This document shows, piece after piece, positions 35,511-48,689 of a stretch of DNA of 64,000 nt (the first letter of the stretch is position 1; every line of letters starts with the position of its first letter). The notes under the pieces are model-generated. The model was not told where the DNA came from and did not search any database. It worked only from the letters and a program-made list of their open reading frames with translations. Source of the DNA: Aphelenchoides besseyi (lineage: Eukaryota; Nematoda; Chromadorea; Rhabditida; Aphelenchoididae); contig JAMPIQ010000002.1 of the NCBI GenBank assembly GCA_024699855.1, forward strand, positions 9,796,001 through 9,860,000. The letters are read 5' to 3'. The position numbers and the translations under genes are program-made.

Positions 35511-37814
35511 GGAAGACATTGATTTGTCTGGTATCCCTTTCCCATCGGCCACAACAGCTCGCAATCCTAATACCTCCGGAAATGAAAGCCAACAGAATGA
35601 GTATTGGGCACGAGCACAAAGTAATTTACAGCAATTACAAGCAACAGTTCCACCCGTCAGTTCTGTTTATCCTCCAATTCCAACCCCCGGATACTCGCTC
35701 GATCCTTCCGCATTCTATCCGTCTTATCCGGCTGGATTCGGTCCAACACAGGCGAATAACAGTCGTCCATCGATGACTGCAATAACCGCATCTCATCGTC
35801 TTGCAGCAATGAAAAGAATGCGCGAACAACAATTACGTCCACCAGGACAGTCGAGACCAAACTATCGTCCTTCAGGTAACAATAATATCGTCAATCCACG
35901 ACCTCGCATTGCTATTCCACTACGTCCTCAATTTCGCAGTGGTCCCCGTAAGTTAATTCCTTATTCAATGTCTTCAGTCGCTTCAAATTTCAGCGCCAAG
36001 TGTTAAAGTTCCCGGCAGTGAAGGGAATTTCGTTTACTCCGATTTTTTCAGTCGAATGATTCCCGAAAATGTCAAGTTAGTTTTGTTTTGTCTAGTGATT
36101 TCATCGATCTTTTAGGGAATACTGTGATCAAGCCTACGACACGCTTCCAAGTCCGGCAATGAAAAGTCAATTGGAATACTACTTGAAAGAAAGGATTACA
36201 CCGTTGTTGGATTCGGGAATTGCGGCTCGTATGAATTGGAAAGCCGAACCGATGCCTCACAAAATCAACTTCGAAATGAAAAATGGTTGGGTTTCAGCAG
36301 CAACATTACGCGGTGAACCGCCATCAACTCGTGAGTTTCTATTCGAATGTACAAGCTAAACACAACATTTAGAAGCAACGACTCGAAAACGCGGTCAAGA
36401 AGATGCACCGAAGTTGGAATACGCAAATGCATTGATGAACAATGGTAAGCGGTCAAAATTTTCGTACTTTGCGGATGACGACGATGAAGTGAAACCAGTT
36501 ATTCCGGTAAGATGACTTCTATCGAATCGTTGGTATTGTTCTTTCTAGATTGATGGTGGTTACGATCGTAAACTCGACAAGAAAAAACAAAAGAAAGCAC
36601 AAGGAAAGAAGCAACTTGAATTAGATGTAATGGGAAAGAAAGATGTGAAGAAGTTTACAAATAAAGGAATTGGGTTTGTTGAGGATGATGATGAGGAAGG
36701 AAACGAACAACGTAGACGTTTACGAGCGATGCGATTTTCCGAACAAACCGGTAGTTCGTCAACGAGCAACAGTCGTGCCGAAGTACAACGACAGTTTGGA
36801 GCAAAACCAATCATTTCAGCTCCTATGTTTTCGGGTGCTGGTGCACGCGGAAATTTCAAGTCGATCATTGCAAAATGTTCGTTGAAACGTCGCCGTCGAA
36901 TTGTGGGTACCTGCGAACAGATCGAAAAGCCTTATTTCAGATTGACTGCGGTTAGTTAATTAGTTCAACACACTAGTCCATTTTTTCAGGAAGCTGATCC
37001 TTCTCAAGTACGTCCTGGTCATATTCTTGTAAAATCGTTGGAACGTGTTCGTCAACGTTATCAAGAAACAGGCGATTACACATCTGCGAACGATCAGCTG
37101 AAAAGTATACGACAAGATCTCATCGTAATATTTTTTAGCACGAAACTTTCTCATTCTCAGTTATTTAAGACCCAAGACATTCGTACGGATTTTGCGGTTT
37201 CGGCCTATGAGTGTCACGTTTTGTTGGCTATCAAACATAAGGATCGAGAAGAGTTTAATCAATCACAACAACAGTTGAAAGTTTTGTATCAAAATTTAAC
37301 CAAATCTCCCAATCGTTTGACTTTTACTGCTTATCGTTTGCTTTACTATGTTTATATTGAGGGTGAATCTGGTAAGTGAGGTTTTTTTCACGTGCATTGT
37401 CAAAATTCAGATGCGACTGAATTATTGTTCAAGTTCAAAGATGAGATCAAGAAAAGCACCGAGTTGGAATTGGCGCGTAAAGTTTACTTGGCATACACAA
37501 CTCGCGATTATTGTACGGTCCTACGATTGTACAAAAACTCGTCGAGTGTGTTCCGTCAAGTTATGGATTTCTTCATTGAACGTGAACGTAATCGCTATCT
37601 TCAATGTATTTTGGCCGCGTAAATTTCATTCGGTATTTCGCTTTGATTCAAAATTTGCAGATATCGACCGAATTTGTCGTCCACAGCCTTGTGTGAAATG
37701 TTGCACATGGAGAAGAACGATTTGATCACGTATCTTCAGAAGTTTGGTATCGGTTTGGACGAGGACATGCTCGATGTTCGACGCTTCTCGAACATCAACA
37801 TTAGCGGATCATGA
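35511..37814 (+). CDS. LENG8/THP3-like SAC3/GANP-domain protein
   Basis: Homologue of vertebrate LENG8 and yeast Thp3, a SAC3/GANP/PCI-type protein linked to mRNA processing and export. The N-terminal part is proline/glutamine-rich and disordered (PPVSSVYPPIPTPGYS, LRPPGQSRPNYRPSG). A lysine-rich block (KLDKKKQKKAQGKKQ) leads to the conserved domain: IVGTCEQIEKPYFRLT, EADPSQVRPGHILVKSLERV, ANDQLKSIRQDL, DIRTDFAVSAYECH, DHREEFNQ-like DREEFNQSQQQLKVLY, TAYRLLYYVYI, the same blocks and order as LENG8. About nine exons; introns 40-60 bp. The start at 35511 is the first ATG after an acceptor-like TTTCAG; an upstream exon is possible. It ends at TGA 37812, only 350 bp from the convergent PCBP gene. 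Confidence 0.9.
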
Positions 37815-38162
37815 ATATCTTGAAAATAATTAAGGTGTGTGGCATTTAACAGCTCAAAATTTATCTAAAAACACTTGTCGTTTATTCTTAATTTCCTCTG
37901 TACTTTCCGGAACAATCCTTTTGCCCTTAATGGTCTTGTTAGTTAATTGTGTGTTATCTTATCGAATTTTTAACGGCCTCAATATGATTTTCCTTGCCAT
38001 GTACGGGTATTGCATCCGTTCTTAATAGAAGTTTGTCCTCTTGATTGTTGTATTTTTGATTGAACATCAGATTTTTATTATCGTTAAGTAGAAGTTTCAT
38101 GACACGTAATGAAGTTGGAATTTGGTGGAAACACGAATGGGAATAATAAGATCACTTTAACG
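37815..38162. other. Short convergent 3' interval
   Basis: 0.35 kb shared by the 3' ends of the LENG8-like (+) and PCBP (-) genes. The 62-residue plus ORF at 37837 is T-rich and without features. Both untranslated regions must be short or overlap. Confidence 0.6.
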
Positions 38163-39709
<1,547 letters not shown>

Positions 39710-41804
39710 AACGAGCAAGAGATCTGCAGACCGAAAAACGTAAAGTAATTTTCTCGATTTAGTCGGATACACGTTAAATAAATAATTCATGTTACCCACG
39801 GAGTTTCACTAGCGAAACTACGTTCCGAGAGAACTCGGATTGCACGTCGAGAAGAAGTTCGACAGTTTTACGGGAATCAACAGTCAAAACGATTTGAAGT
39901 CCCAACCCGGCAGGGACTACGCAAATAAGAGAAATCAGTGAAATGAACAGAAACGTACACCTGAGAATTGATAAGACCGCCGAGTCGTTTGAGCCTCCGA
40001 CTTGACGTACGTGACCACGAGAAATCGGTTCTCAAAAAAACAGTCGGAAAATGAGGTTTTTGAATGGGCAGTTCAATTTAAGCGTGAAGTCACGCATCGA
40101 TCGACTTTGATTTTACGCAACGGTCAACTGATGATCGAAACCATTGCGCAGGACACGAGAGCTCGTTGGCCACGCAGATCGTTCGCCCTTTTGCGCGCTT
40201 TTGATTCGCGCGTTATGCCGCACAATCGATCGAAACGTCCGTCGAGCTTTTGGGTGCGTCGAGCACGGGCTTGCGGCGGTTGCGTTAAGCGGCCGCAACA
40301 CCGGACTAGGCCACAACCTTGTGCAAATATTTGCCTAGAGAAGAGTCGTCGTAAACGGACACACAACGAGGCGGAAACGCAAGGAAGCGCTGAATCGTTC
40401 CGACGTTTTGTTCGACGTGAGTTCAATCTGCCAAAAAGTAAATGGCACGTCGAATTTGGTCACAAAAAAGGGCAAAATTGGAGTTCTGTTACAAGTCGAT
40501 TTGCAGGAGTCCAAAACACGCATCGACCACACCTGTAACGATTCTGTGCGTGAAACACGATGCGCGAATTTCCGGCCCTTGATTCCTCAAAACAGTTTTG
40601 CGAATTCGTTCAAATTGTCCGCTCAATAGGAATTCGATTTGACGTCCCCGCTCGTCGAAACGTCCGCTTACAAACAACATCAAAGGAAATTGTGTTGGAC
40701 AGACGAATTGGAAGCAAATGTCAAGTTCTTTAATTGCCAATTGTCTGTATGTCACCTGAATTAAATGCCAAATTCCCACCATTACCGCCACATCGGCCCT
40801 TCTAATTACTCAGAATGCGCAGAAAGTAAAGAAGCTGCATGCTTTGGATCACAAGCAAAATTACATCCACTTGTTGCGGTTGAACGCGTGTGAACATTCG
40901 AATTAAGAGTTCGAAAGCATCAGGTTCTGGGATGTAAAGGTAGTTGCAATCCAGAGGACAGCAAAGGCGGAGAGGTATGAGCAAAGCTTTGGGCATCACA
41001 ATTAAGTTAAAAGCGGGTAATCCGATACTGCTCCGGACCGACTGTCTTCCGTCTCGACTTGTCACACACAGAGACTGTGCGAGGAAGGTTGAGAAGACCC
41101 ATGAGTTTTTGCAAACGTTCAGTTGTCCTCCGGCAACTTGACGGCAAATTCACTGTCGGTGCTTATCACTCAAAATATTAAACATCAAGAGTCATCGCTT
41201 GTTGATTATCAACGAAACAAGAGACATAAACAATGGTTTCTTGTTATTTTCAACAAAAAAGATTGGCGATTTATAGAGGAATATTCACAAGGACGAACTG
41301 TGTTGTTAAAAGGCCCAATCGCGTAATGATTCCACAGTAACCGTCAATGTTCGAAATGATCGAAATCGCGCCGAAAGTCGTAAATCAGGGCACCGATCAA
41401 AACCGCAACTTATGAGCAATGAGCTGCCCGGTCGTGTCTGCAAAAAATGAACAAGAAGAATGAGTTTTTGATGTGTGGCCGATTGAAATAGCGCCCGATC
41501 CTAAGCCCCAACGGCAACGAAGTGAACAGTTGGTGTCGATCCGTTGGTTCGACGGGTTTCAGTTTCAAGCGCCATCAGAGTTTGCGTTTTAGATGACACC
41601 AACCGTACAAAGCGTCACGCACTACCTCAAATTTCTGCTTCCGTCATTTTCATGACACGAGAGGGAAATGTTGATCACTGTTAGCTGCCGGTCAACTGGT
41701 GGTTTGCTGACATGAGCAGCAATAGACAATGTTTCTGATTGTTATTTAGAAAGTGTGTCTTATATGGTATTCAGTTTATTAAACCCGCAGGATAGTTTTA
41801 GCGC
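39710..41804. other. 2.1-kb region upstream of the PCBP-type gene
   Basis: Probably PCBP promoter and 5' untranslated intron, plus IFT20 3' UTR at the right end. It is GC-richer than average at 40100-40400. ORFs occur on both strands (for example 40002-40538 plus, 40124-40426, 40489-40791 and 40802-41065 minus) but they overlap and no domain or plausible splice chain is visible. I see no RNA gene. Confidence 0.4.
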
Positions 41805-42372
41805 TTATGACATGGATTGAAGTCGACGAATGAATTCGATCTGTTTGGCTTCCAATTGTTTCAGATTCTCCAGTTGTTGTTTAGCGATCTCCAGCTCGTT
41901 TGTTTTCTCTTGGATGTTCGCCTAAAATGCAAACATAAGCAAGGTATTGTGAAGGTACTTACATGCAAATGAAGCAATTCCCTCGGCATACTGTGAGTTT
42001 CGGCCGTTGCAAGGTCGTTTATTGCGCTCCTTGCGCGCATTCTCTCTCGATCCGCAAGTTCGCCCAACTGAAATAGATTACTGAAGTGATCAACTGGCAT
42101 TAATTTCGGAACAGTAGACATAAAGAGTTCTCCGATGAAAACCTACATTACGAAAAATTGCACGTATCTCACTGATTTGTGATTCAAGGTTCGAGAATTC
42201 GTGAAGAAACTTTTCTCCTTGATTTTTCATTGCATCAGAAATCTCCGTTATTTCTGCAACTATTCATTGAACTTGAAACTAACAAACAATACCTACCTGA
42301 ATCGACGAGCCTCAGATTGTTTATCATGTCGACGGTTATAAGGTTTCGTGCAGTCGAATCCAAGTCGCTCAT
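41805..42372 (-). CDS. ift-20: Intraflagellar transport protein IFT20
   Basis: Small coiled-coil subunit of the IFT-B complex that also acts at the Golgi to send membrane proteins to the cilium. Four exons: 42297-42372, 42147-42253, 41963-42067, 41805-41921; 405 nt, 134 residues, against 132 in human. Seen: NNLRLVDSEITEISDAMKNQ, matching LRVLDPEVTQQT...; FLHEFSNLESQISEIRAIF; LGELADRERMRARSAINDLA; and the end LENLKQLEAKQIEFIRRLQS. The order and spacing fit IFT20 throughout; all introns are GT-AG. The symbol is by homology. It sits just downstream of TMED2 on the same strand, with 0.33 kb between. Confidence 0.88.
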
Positions 42373-42696
42373 CGCGTAACTGCAAAAAACTTAACTTTGA
42401 TGACACTTTAAATAGAAAAGCAATGGAAATGTAAAAATTAAAACGAATAACATGAAGAAGCAGTTACTATGGTTACACGGTTTCTGAAATCTTGATGCTT
42501 TTTTCACTTCGTATCGGCAATTGTTTCTTAGTTGTAGTGTCGGTTAAAAACCGATTTCCCATCACCGGAAGATCGTTTTTTCGTCTAGGTATTGGAAATC
42601 AACGACATAAACTTGTACATTTGTTTATCGATATAACAATAATTATCGCAGTTTAACAAACAAAATAAAGAGAAGACATTATAGCTCCTTAAAATG

Positions 42697-43745
42697 TTAG
42701 ACAACTCGACGCACTTCAAAGAATCGCTTCTAAACAAAGTCAATTACAAAGATAAAAACTCTATGAACTTACCAAGTAGAAGATTTGTCTAAAGAACGTG
42801 TGTAAGTACACTTCAGCTGCTCTTCTTAGATTCATGCAAAGTATATCCTTTGGTTGACTTATCGTACAGAACCGTACGATATACGCTTGCAAATCTGAGA
42901 AGCTCAAGTGCACTTAATACTTACCCAACGGTCATACTGACTAAAAGTAAAGAGTTATTTGTCGTCATTAGCTATTAATTTTTAAGACTGATCGAATATC
43001 TTCGAAAGCTCATGAACCATTTCAGTTTACCGATTTTAATTCCAAAACGGAATTTCCAACAAAAGAACTTGCCTAATACGAACGCTTCAAAGAAGGCCCA
43101 CAAGACCACTCGACTGTTAGTATTTTCGTTAACTGAAATTTGTAAAATAGAATAAAGAGCACATGGAATACTTACTTGATCGATGCACTCGCTCTCGAAC
43201 TTCCATGTACTCCTGTTCATGTTTCACGGACGTTAAACTTGACGACAAGTCTTTGATCATTTCCTCGAGTTTTTTACTCTCCGCTAACAATGTAAAAATG
43301 GAAACTGAACACTTTTGTCGACTTACCATCGTGATTGGCATCGCCACCAGTCGGTTGACCGCCGGCAGTCGGAGTGTTGATGTCTACGGTGAACATAACA
43401 ACTTTCGGCGTCATTGTGGACATTCGGTTCGAAAAGCAGTACGTGTAGATACCATCCATGTGGGCAGCAAACGTGTATTTGCCGGAAGTTTCACGCTCGC
43501 CCTTGTAGATCTCCTTATTGTCCGGTCCGGTAATCTCAAACCGCAAATAACAATTGAATGAATCAAGTTACCTTAACGTCGATATCCAAAAAGCCACCTT
43601 CTGCAACCTCGAACATCAAACCCATTTTAGTGCCGGACGTTGCTCGATCGAAGAAGCACTGCTCTTCGTTGGCATCGATGTTGATGAAATAGCCGTGTAG
43701 TTGAACGGGAACGGTAATCGCCAAAATCGTTAAAAGCTTCCACAT
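42697..43745 (-). CDS. TMED2 / p24 beta cargo receptor
   Basis: Type I membrane protein of the early secretory pathway that works in p24 complexes for COPI/COPII cargo sorting. Seven exons: 43572-43745, 43327-43534, 43176-43283, 43073-43132, 42925-42940, 42773-42788, 42697-42729; 615 nt, 204 residues against 201 in human TMED2. Signal peptide [22 protein letters not shown] domain ([63 protein letters not shown]); coiled coil ([16 protein letters not shown]); membrane helix; cytoplasmic tail [10 protein letters not shown] with the FF and dibasic sorting signals. Two consecutive exons are only 16 nt. The intron at 42941-43072 uses a GC donor (TTAG|GCAAGT). Conservation makes these choices nearly certain. 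Confidence 0.96.
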
Positions 43746-44379
43746 CCTTTCCCACGCTTGTGAATTGAGATCTCGATTGTCTTCTTTGTCGACGTATCCG
43801 TTTGCTCTGACGCGTGGACCCGAAAAGATCCCTATGGTTTGCGAATTGGAGAAAATTCGAACGTCAATTTTCGGGTAACGAACGCGAAAAATAGTCGAAA
43901 GTGGGTGAGTCAGAGATTTTTTGCGAATTCTTTCAAGTGATCGAACGTAAACAATTCTAATTGGATTCCAGTGGATCGGTAAGAAGTTTTACTGCTCTTC
44001 GGATTTTGCGTTTACGGTAATTTCATGCGCACAAAAGGATTAATTGCATTCAACCCAAAAATGCTCGGCCGTACGTTCCGAAAACGCCCCGTCTTCCCGT
44101 TAACAGCGTCGTGAGGAACAGTTGAATACCAAGCCAACGCGCAGACTTCTGCCAAAAGCGCTTATTTTTGAGTCAAAGGCTCCGGCGTTTCCACACTCGC
44201 CATGTATTTTTATCTTTGACATCATAAATTCGCAGGATTTGTATCCCGCTCTTGAACTCTCGTTTGTCTATTCCAACCACATATCTTGAGTGGGCTTTCA
44301 AACTGTTCTGTTTCAGAATTGTCGTTCATGTGGACAAATTTACACTACCGGTGAACTCACTGAAATTCCGACTCTTCAA
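43746..44379. promoter_or_regulatory. Divergent upstream region of TMED2 and the RILP-like gene
   Basis: 0.63 kb between divergent starts, with several CG steps and no recognisable exon. The plus ORF at 44252-44446 is in a different frame from the RILP-like first exon that overlaps it and is disregarded. Confidence 0.5.
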
Positions 44380-45978
44380 ATGGCAACAGATTCCACACAC
44401 TCTAGTCCCTCTCGACACATCACAGTCATCGACGTCTATGATTTAAGTTTCTAGAATGATTATAAAGTAAAATTTGAAGTCAATTGCACTGTCACCAAGC
44501 CGACAATTCTCCTAATTGTGGTGGTGTATCGTTAATTTACAACGATGTCTATTAAATTTCTTTTTATCTTAACTGTGCAAACACTTTTAATAGATTTTAT
44601 TTTAGTTGGCTTCTTCCATAAAGTGTGATTTGGATTTGATAGTTCGACACTATGGTCAGCAATGTGTTCAGGATCTCGCATGTAAAGTAAGTTCTATCGA
44701 GTGTTCTCGACTTTGTAAGATTGTTCTTTAGGTCGTTTCGGCTCTCGAGACATTAGAAGCTTTAGCAAAGAACAACGAACTTGTCAACGCGGAAATTGCC
44801 GATCTGCAGAAAACGATTGATGGACTGCAAAACGAAAGAATCTCAAAGAATCGTGATAAGGAGAATTTTGAGAAGGTACAACGGTCAACCCCAAGCGTGT
44901 GATTCATGTGTTTAGGACATGATCGAATTGGAAGAGTCGTTGAAACGTGAAAACGACGATCTTTGGCAGATGGTTCGAACTTTGCAATCAGAAAAGAACG
45001 TTTTACAAGATAAGATCGTTAATTTGTCGCACCGCGAAAGCGAGGAAACGGAGCAAAAAGGTTGGAAGGCAAAAAGTTTTAACGTTGAGTTTTGTGTTTT
45101 AGCGGTGCGTGAAGAGGAGTTTCAGGTGATGGTCAACTTGAAACAATTGACTTCCGATCAGAAAGAAAGAATCAAGGAATTGAATGCAAATTTGCGTAAA
45201 TCCGAAAAAGAATCCGAAGAACTGCGCGGTCACATCGAGAAACTGATTGCCCAAAACTACGAACTGATTCGTAAAAACAAATCACTTCAAAAGCAATGCA
45301 AGTCGCTTATCAAAGAGCGAATGGATTTGACGCAAAAGCTGGAGGACATGGAAGAAACGACACTAAACCTTCGGCAAACACTGAGAGAAACATCACAGGC
45401 ATGTCGTGATTTGGAATATCAGCAGGTAGAACCAAGGAGCTTCACTCCAAAAAAGAGTTTTCCAGAAAAAACCAGAAGATCAAGACACACCGCGGTTTTC
45501 AATCAACGAACTCCGTGAAGTACTACAAGAGAAAACAAGTCTGAAACAACGTTTAATTCAAGTGCAGGAAGAACTTGAATCGTTCAAAATCAGTCGGCCA
45601 AATAGTTCCACTTGTTTTAGCGACAACAACGATCAGGTGAATGTAACGTAAGTAAAGGGGCGCGAATACTTTCAATCAAGTTCTCTTATTCAGAACTTCT
45701 GGTCCTTCGTCTACCGCTCCTACAAGTGTATGTGGAAGTGAATTTGAAGATGCGGAAAAAAGGTAGGTTGCTCATCGAATACCAAGTTCAACGACCTTTA
45801 GTGGAAGCGGTGATGTAGTCTACGGACCAATCAATCGAGAACCGGATGAGAAATTACATCCATGGAGATATCAACGCAAAGCAAGTGGCATTAGACGAAT
45901 GTACGATTCTTTCAGCAAGAAAAAACTTCAAACCGTTGTTTTAGGTTCAGCCTTTTCTTTCAACAAAGTCCAAGATAA
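44380..45978 (+). CDS. rilp-1: RILP-like (RILPL1/2) Rab-effector adaptor
   Basis: RILP family proteins bind Rab8/Rab10/Rab36-type GTPases, regulate ciliary membrane content and link to dynein motors. The first exon 44380-44442 reads ITVIDVYD and the next (from 44606) LASSIKCDLDLIVRHYG, together the RH1 motif TVxDVYDxAS. Then come coiled coils (VVSALETLEALAKNNELV, KEKEL-like ENDDLWQMVRTLQSEKN), a helix run (RIKELNANLRKSEKES), and the RH2 domain (FSINELREVLQEKTSLKQRL, VYGPINREPDEKLHPWRYQ). The end is GIRRMFSLFFQ, as in RILPL1 GIKRLFSFF. The first intron is odd: keeping conserved VYD requires a donor TTAAGT at 44443; the nearby canonical GTCTAT at 44434 would delete VYD but keep frame. The stop TAA is at 45976. 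The symbol is by homology. Confidence 0.88.
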
Positions 45979-46431
45979 ATGACCGACGGGTGGAGTTCTC
46001 GACTTCTTCAGAGTCTTATTTTGTTTTGTCTTAGTCAGCTGATTTCACAAACAACCGCATTTTCAGATTTCTCGATGGTGAAGTTTATTGTTGTAGATTT
46101 AATTCAAAATTTTACGCCGCAAAACGTGTTCTACATTTCTACCGTTGGTCTATTCGCTCGATCTCAGTTTCAATGTCGCTTTTTAACTGATCACACGAAT
46201 TTTATGCTCTCAACGCTTGCCAAACTTCGAAGATTGTCTTAACGTTCTTTTTCTAACTTCTCAATCTTGTACTCTTATCCAGCGTTCCAACGAAGAAGTT
46301 TTCTTAAATAAACTTTAATGGCCTACAGGTGTTCAGTTATTACAATCAAAAAATACTACAACATTGGTTAGTTTGTTACATGAGAACTTGATGGAGAAAT
46401 AAAACTGTTTGGGAATATATAAAGGAACCTT
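45979..46431. other. Convergent 3' interval with an overlapping short ORF
   Basis: 0.45 kb between the RILP-like stop and the coiled-coil gene stop. An ATG directly abuts the RILP-like stop (TAAATGA), opening an 87-codon frame with a hydrophobic stretch (LLQSLILFCLSQLI) to 46242. I consider it probably 3' UTR. Confidence 0.4.
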
Positions 46432-48220
46432 TCAACTCAGTCGGTTTCTTTTCGAACTTGATACATCTTCGTTCTCAACAAGTGACAACCGAGAACTTGG
46501 ATAAACGAATGAGCACACTGATCTTCTTCCTAAACAATTCGAATTATTCGCTTTGTTATGTTTTTGTACCGATTCGCTTTCAATCGAATTGACGTCCAAC
46601 AAGGAATCGATTTCACTTTGCGGATTATTGTAAACTATTCCCATTAACGAGTGATTTGCTTCGTTGTGATCGGCGGTCATATGTTCACTGTTAATTTCTT
46701 CTTGACATTCAGTATCTTCGCTTTCTCCATTATCACCTTCTTCTGCTTGAATCAGGTAGATGTTTCCTTTCGTATCGTAGACTTCAATCGGCATTTCGTT
46801 ACCATCGGATTGAATTTGGGTTTCGGTGGTTGAAGGGCTCACTCCCCCTGATAGACTACAGTCCTGTGTTGATTCGTACGAGAAACATTCTCAGTTTGAA
46901 CTCACTTTTTTGGCAATCCATTTGATGCAGGCGATTGTGCCGAAGAATCGCTGTCAATTGCATTGCGATACATCACAGCAGTACGTTTCTTTCGATACAC
47001 GGGCATTAGAACTTCTTTTCCGATTTCTGTATCCTCCACATCAGCACAATTGCTGTTGCCCGAACGCTCAATGTGATTATCCGAGAATTGGCGACTTAAA
47101 CGACCGTGTGGTTGTTGAACAGACGTTTCGATTGACTTCGAACGAAGAGCGTTGATTTTCGATGGAACAGGTTTCGTACGCAATGGGAACTTTTTCTTTC
47201 GATTCCCTACATAGTTGCTTTGAGTTGGTCGTGGACTGATGCTCGTCTTTCGATGTTGTTGACGAGACTTGGCACCCATCTTCTCGCTCCACGGACTTCC
47301 TCTGTTATCATTTCGTTTCAATTTTTTGTTTATCAATGAATTCAAAGCTCGTTTGTATGTCTCGGCATCTTGTCTAAATAACCTTCTAAAGAAAAAAGTT
47401 GATTCTGAAACCAACTTTTGGGTCAATGCTTCGTCACGCAACAAGTGCATGAATGCTTCTTCATCAAATTCATTCTGCGCAAACTGGCCAGAGAATACGG
47501 CTGCAATGATTGTTAGAAACGTTCATATCATCGGTTACTAACCTCTTTGTTCATCTTCAAAGTCTCCAATTATTTTACGCATCTCAATGTTTTCTTCGGT
47601 CAACTGATTGATTATCTCTATGTATTGTTGTTTTTCGCGGAAGTATTCCGTTTCTGGGATACTGAAATGAAAAATATTAGAGAGACTCACAATACCGACA
47701 TACCTTTCTGATAAATGTTTTCTCAGACGTGCACACTCCAATTCCAACTTCTCGATTTGTCGTCTACTGTCCACAGCTTTCACGACTTCTCGATCGTTGT
47801 TCAATTTTCTGAAGTCCTTTTATAAGTTCAAAGAATGATATCGATCATTAATTCTTTGTGAAAACAAACTTACGCCACTTCTTCTGTTTTCTCTCGCAAT
47901 GCACGTTCAAATTGCAAGACCTTCCGTTTCAAGGCGTTTGTTTCAATTCGTTGTTCTGATTTACTGACAAATTGCTACAATACATGTGATTAGACTGTTT
48001 TGAAGAGTTCAATTTACATCTTCACGTAGTAACTCGTCGATTTGCTGATCTTTCTTCTTGCACTCTTTCTCCAGTATTTTGACTCGCGTGCGCAGAAGTG
48101 AGGCTTCTCGACTCGCAAAAGCATGAACCTAAATGAGTTTATTAGTCGATGCAACGTGTTCGATTGTATTACCTTTTTTGTTTTCAACAGTTCTTCTTGT
48201 AAATTATCGACTTGATCCAT
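46432..48220 (-). CDS. Coiled-coil protein, unrecognised
   Basis: From ATG 48220 (MDQVDNLQEELLKTKK), short exons on the minus strand encode a long coiled coil: REASLLRTRVKILEKECKKK, RIETNALKRKVLQFERALRE, SRRQIEKLELECARLRKHLS, QYIEIINQLTEENIEMRKII. A linker (FDEEAFMHLLRDEALTQKL, FFRRLFRQDAETYKRALNSL) and a basic region (KKLKRND, GNRKKKFPLRTK) follow. The last exon at 46432-46862 is acidic and low-complexity (AEEGDNGESEDTECQEE). Centrosomal, ciliary and kinesin-associated proteins have this style, but I cannot name the family. An upstream non-coding exon near 48295-48320 with a GTGAGT donor is suggested. Its 3' end faces the RILP-like gene. Confidence 0.7.
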
Positions 48221-48689
48221 TCTGTTAGAGCGATGAAGTCTATCAACCGACTTGTAATGATCTAAATGTTCGTAGAATGGTTCTCAACACCACTCACGTT
48301 TCGACGACAAATTGGATGCCATTAATTCATTAGGGAATTGTTCGATAGAAACCAACTAACCAACATGCTGAAAATTACGTGATACAATCTAGGTACACAA
48401 TACAGAAACGCTTCTCGAATACGATTCACTGGTTGTTTTCGTGTAGACGCCCAAATGAAATGTACGTGAGGTTAAAGCTCCGAGTTGCAGAGCGCAATGA
48501 CCATAAAATATCTTGGACTAAAAGAAAATTTCTACAAGAATTGGAATTAATGGTCATTTCCATGGCAACGTGGAGTAATCTCCCGAGCGAAAACTACGCA
48601 AATTATTAGTTTTCAGAATGCTAACACCGTTTATTCACTCTCTGGACATCTGAACAATAAAATGAATTAGAGAGTTTGTACTGAATATT
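48221..48689. other. Upstream region of the coiled-coil gene and TIL gene 3' UTR
   Basis: 0.47 kb. It holds a likely 5' untranslated exon of the coiled-coil gene (about 48297-48330, minus). The plus ORF at 48379-48609 has no features. Confidence 0.4.

Noticed and set aside
40002..40538. 178-codon plus-strand ORF in a GC-richer patch, with opposing minus ORFs
   Set aside because: No splice sites, no domain, overlapping frames on both strands; likely chance openness from base composition.
46902..47450. Separate gene on the minus strand
   Set aside because: It is an exon of the coiled-coil gene, joined in phase to neighbours; not independent.
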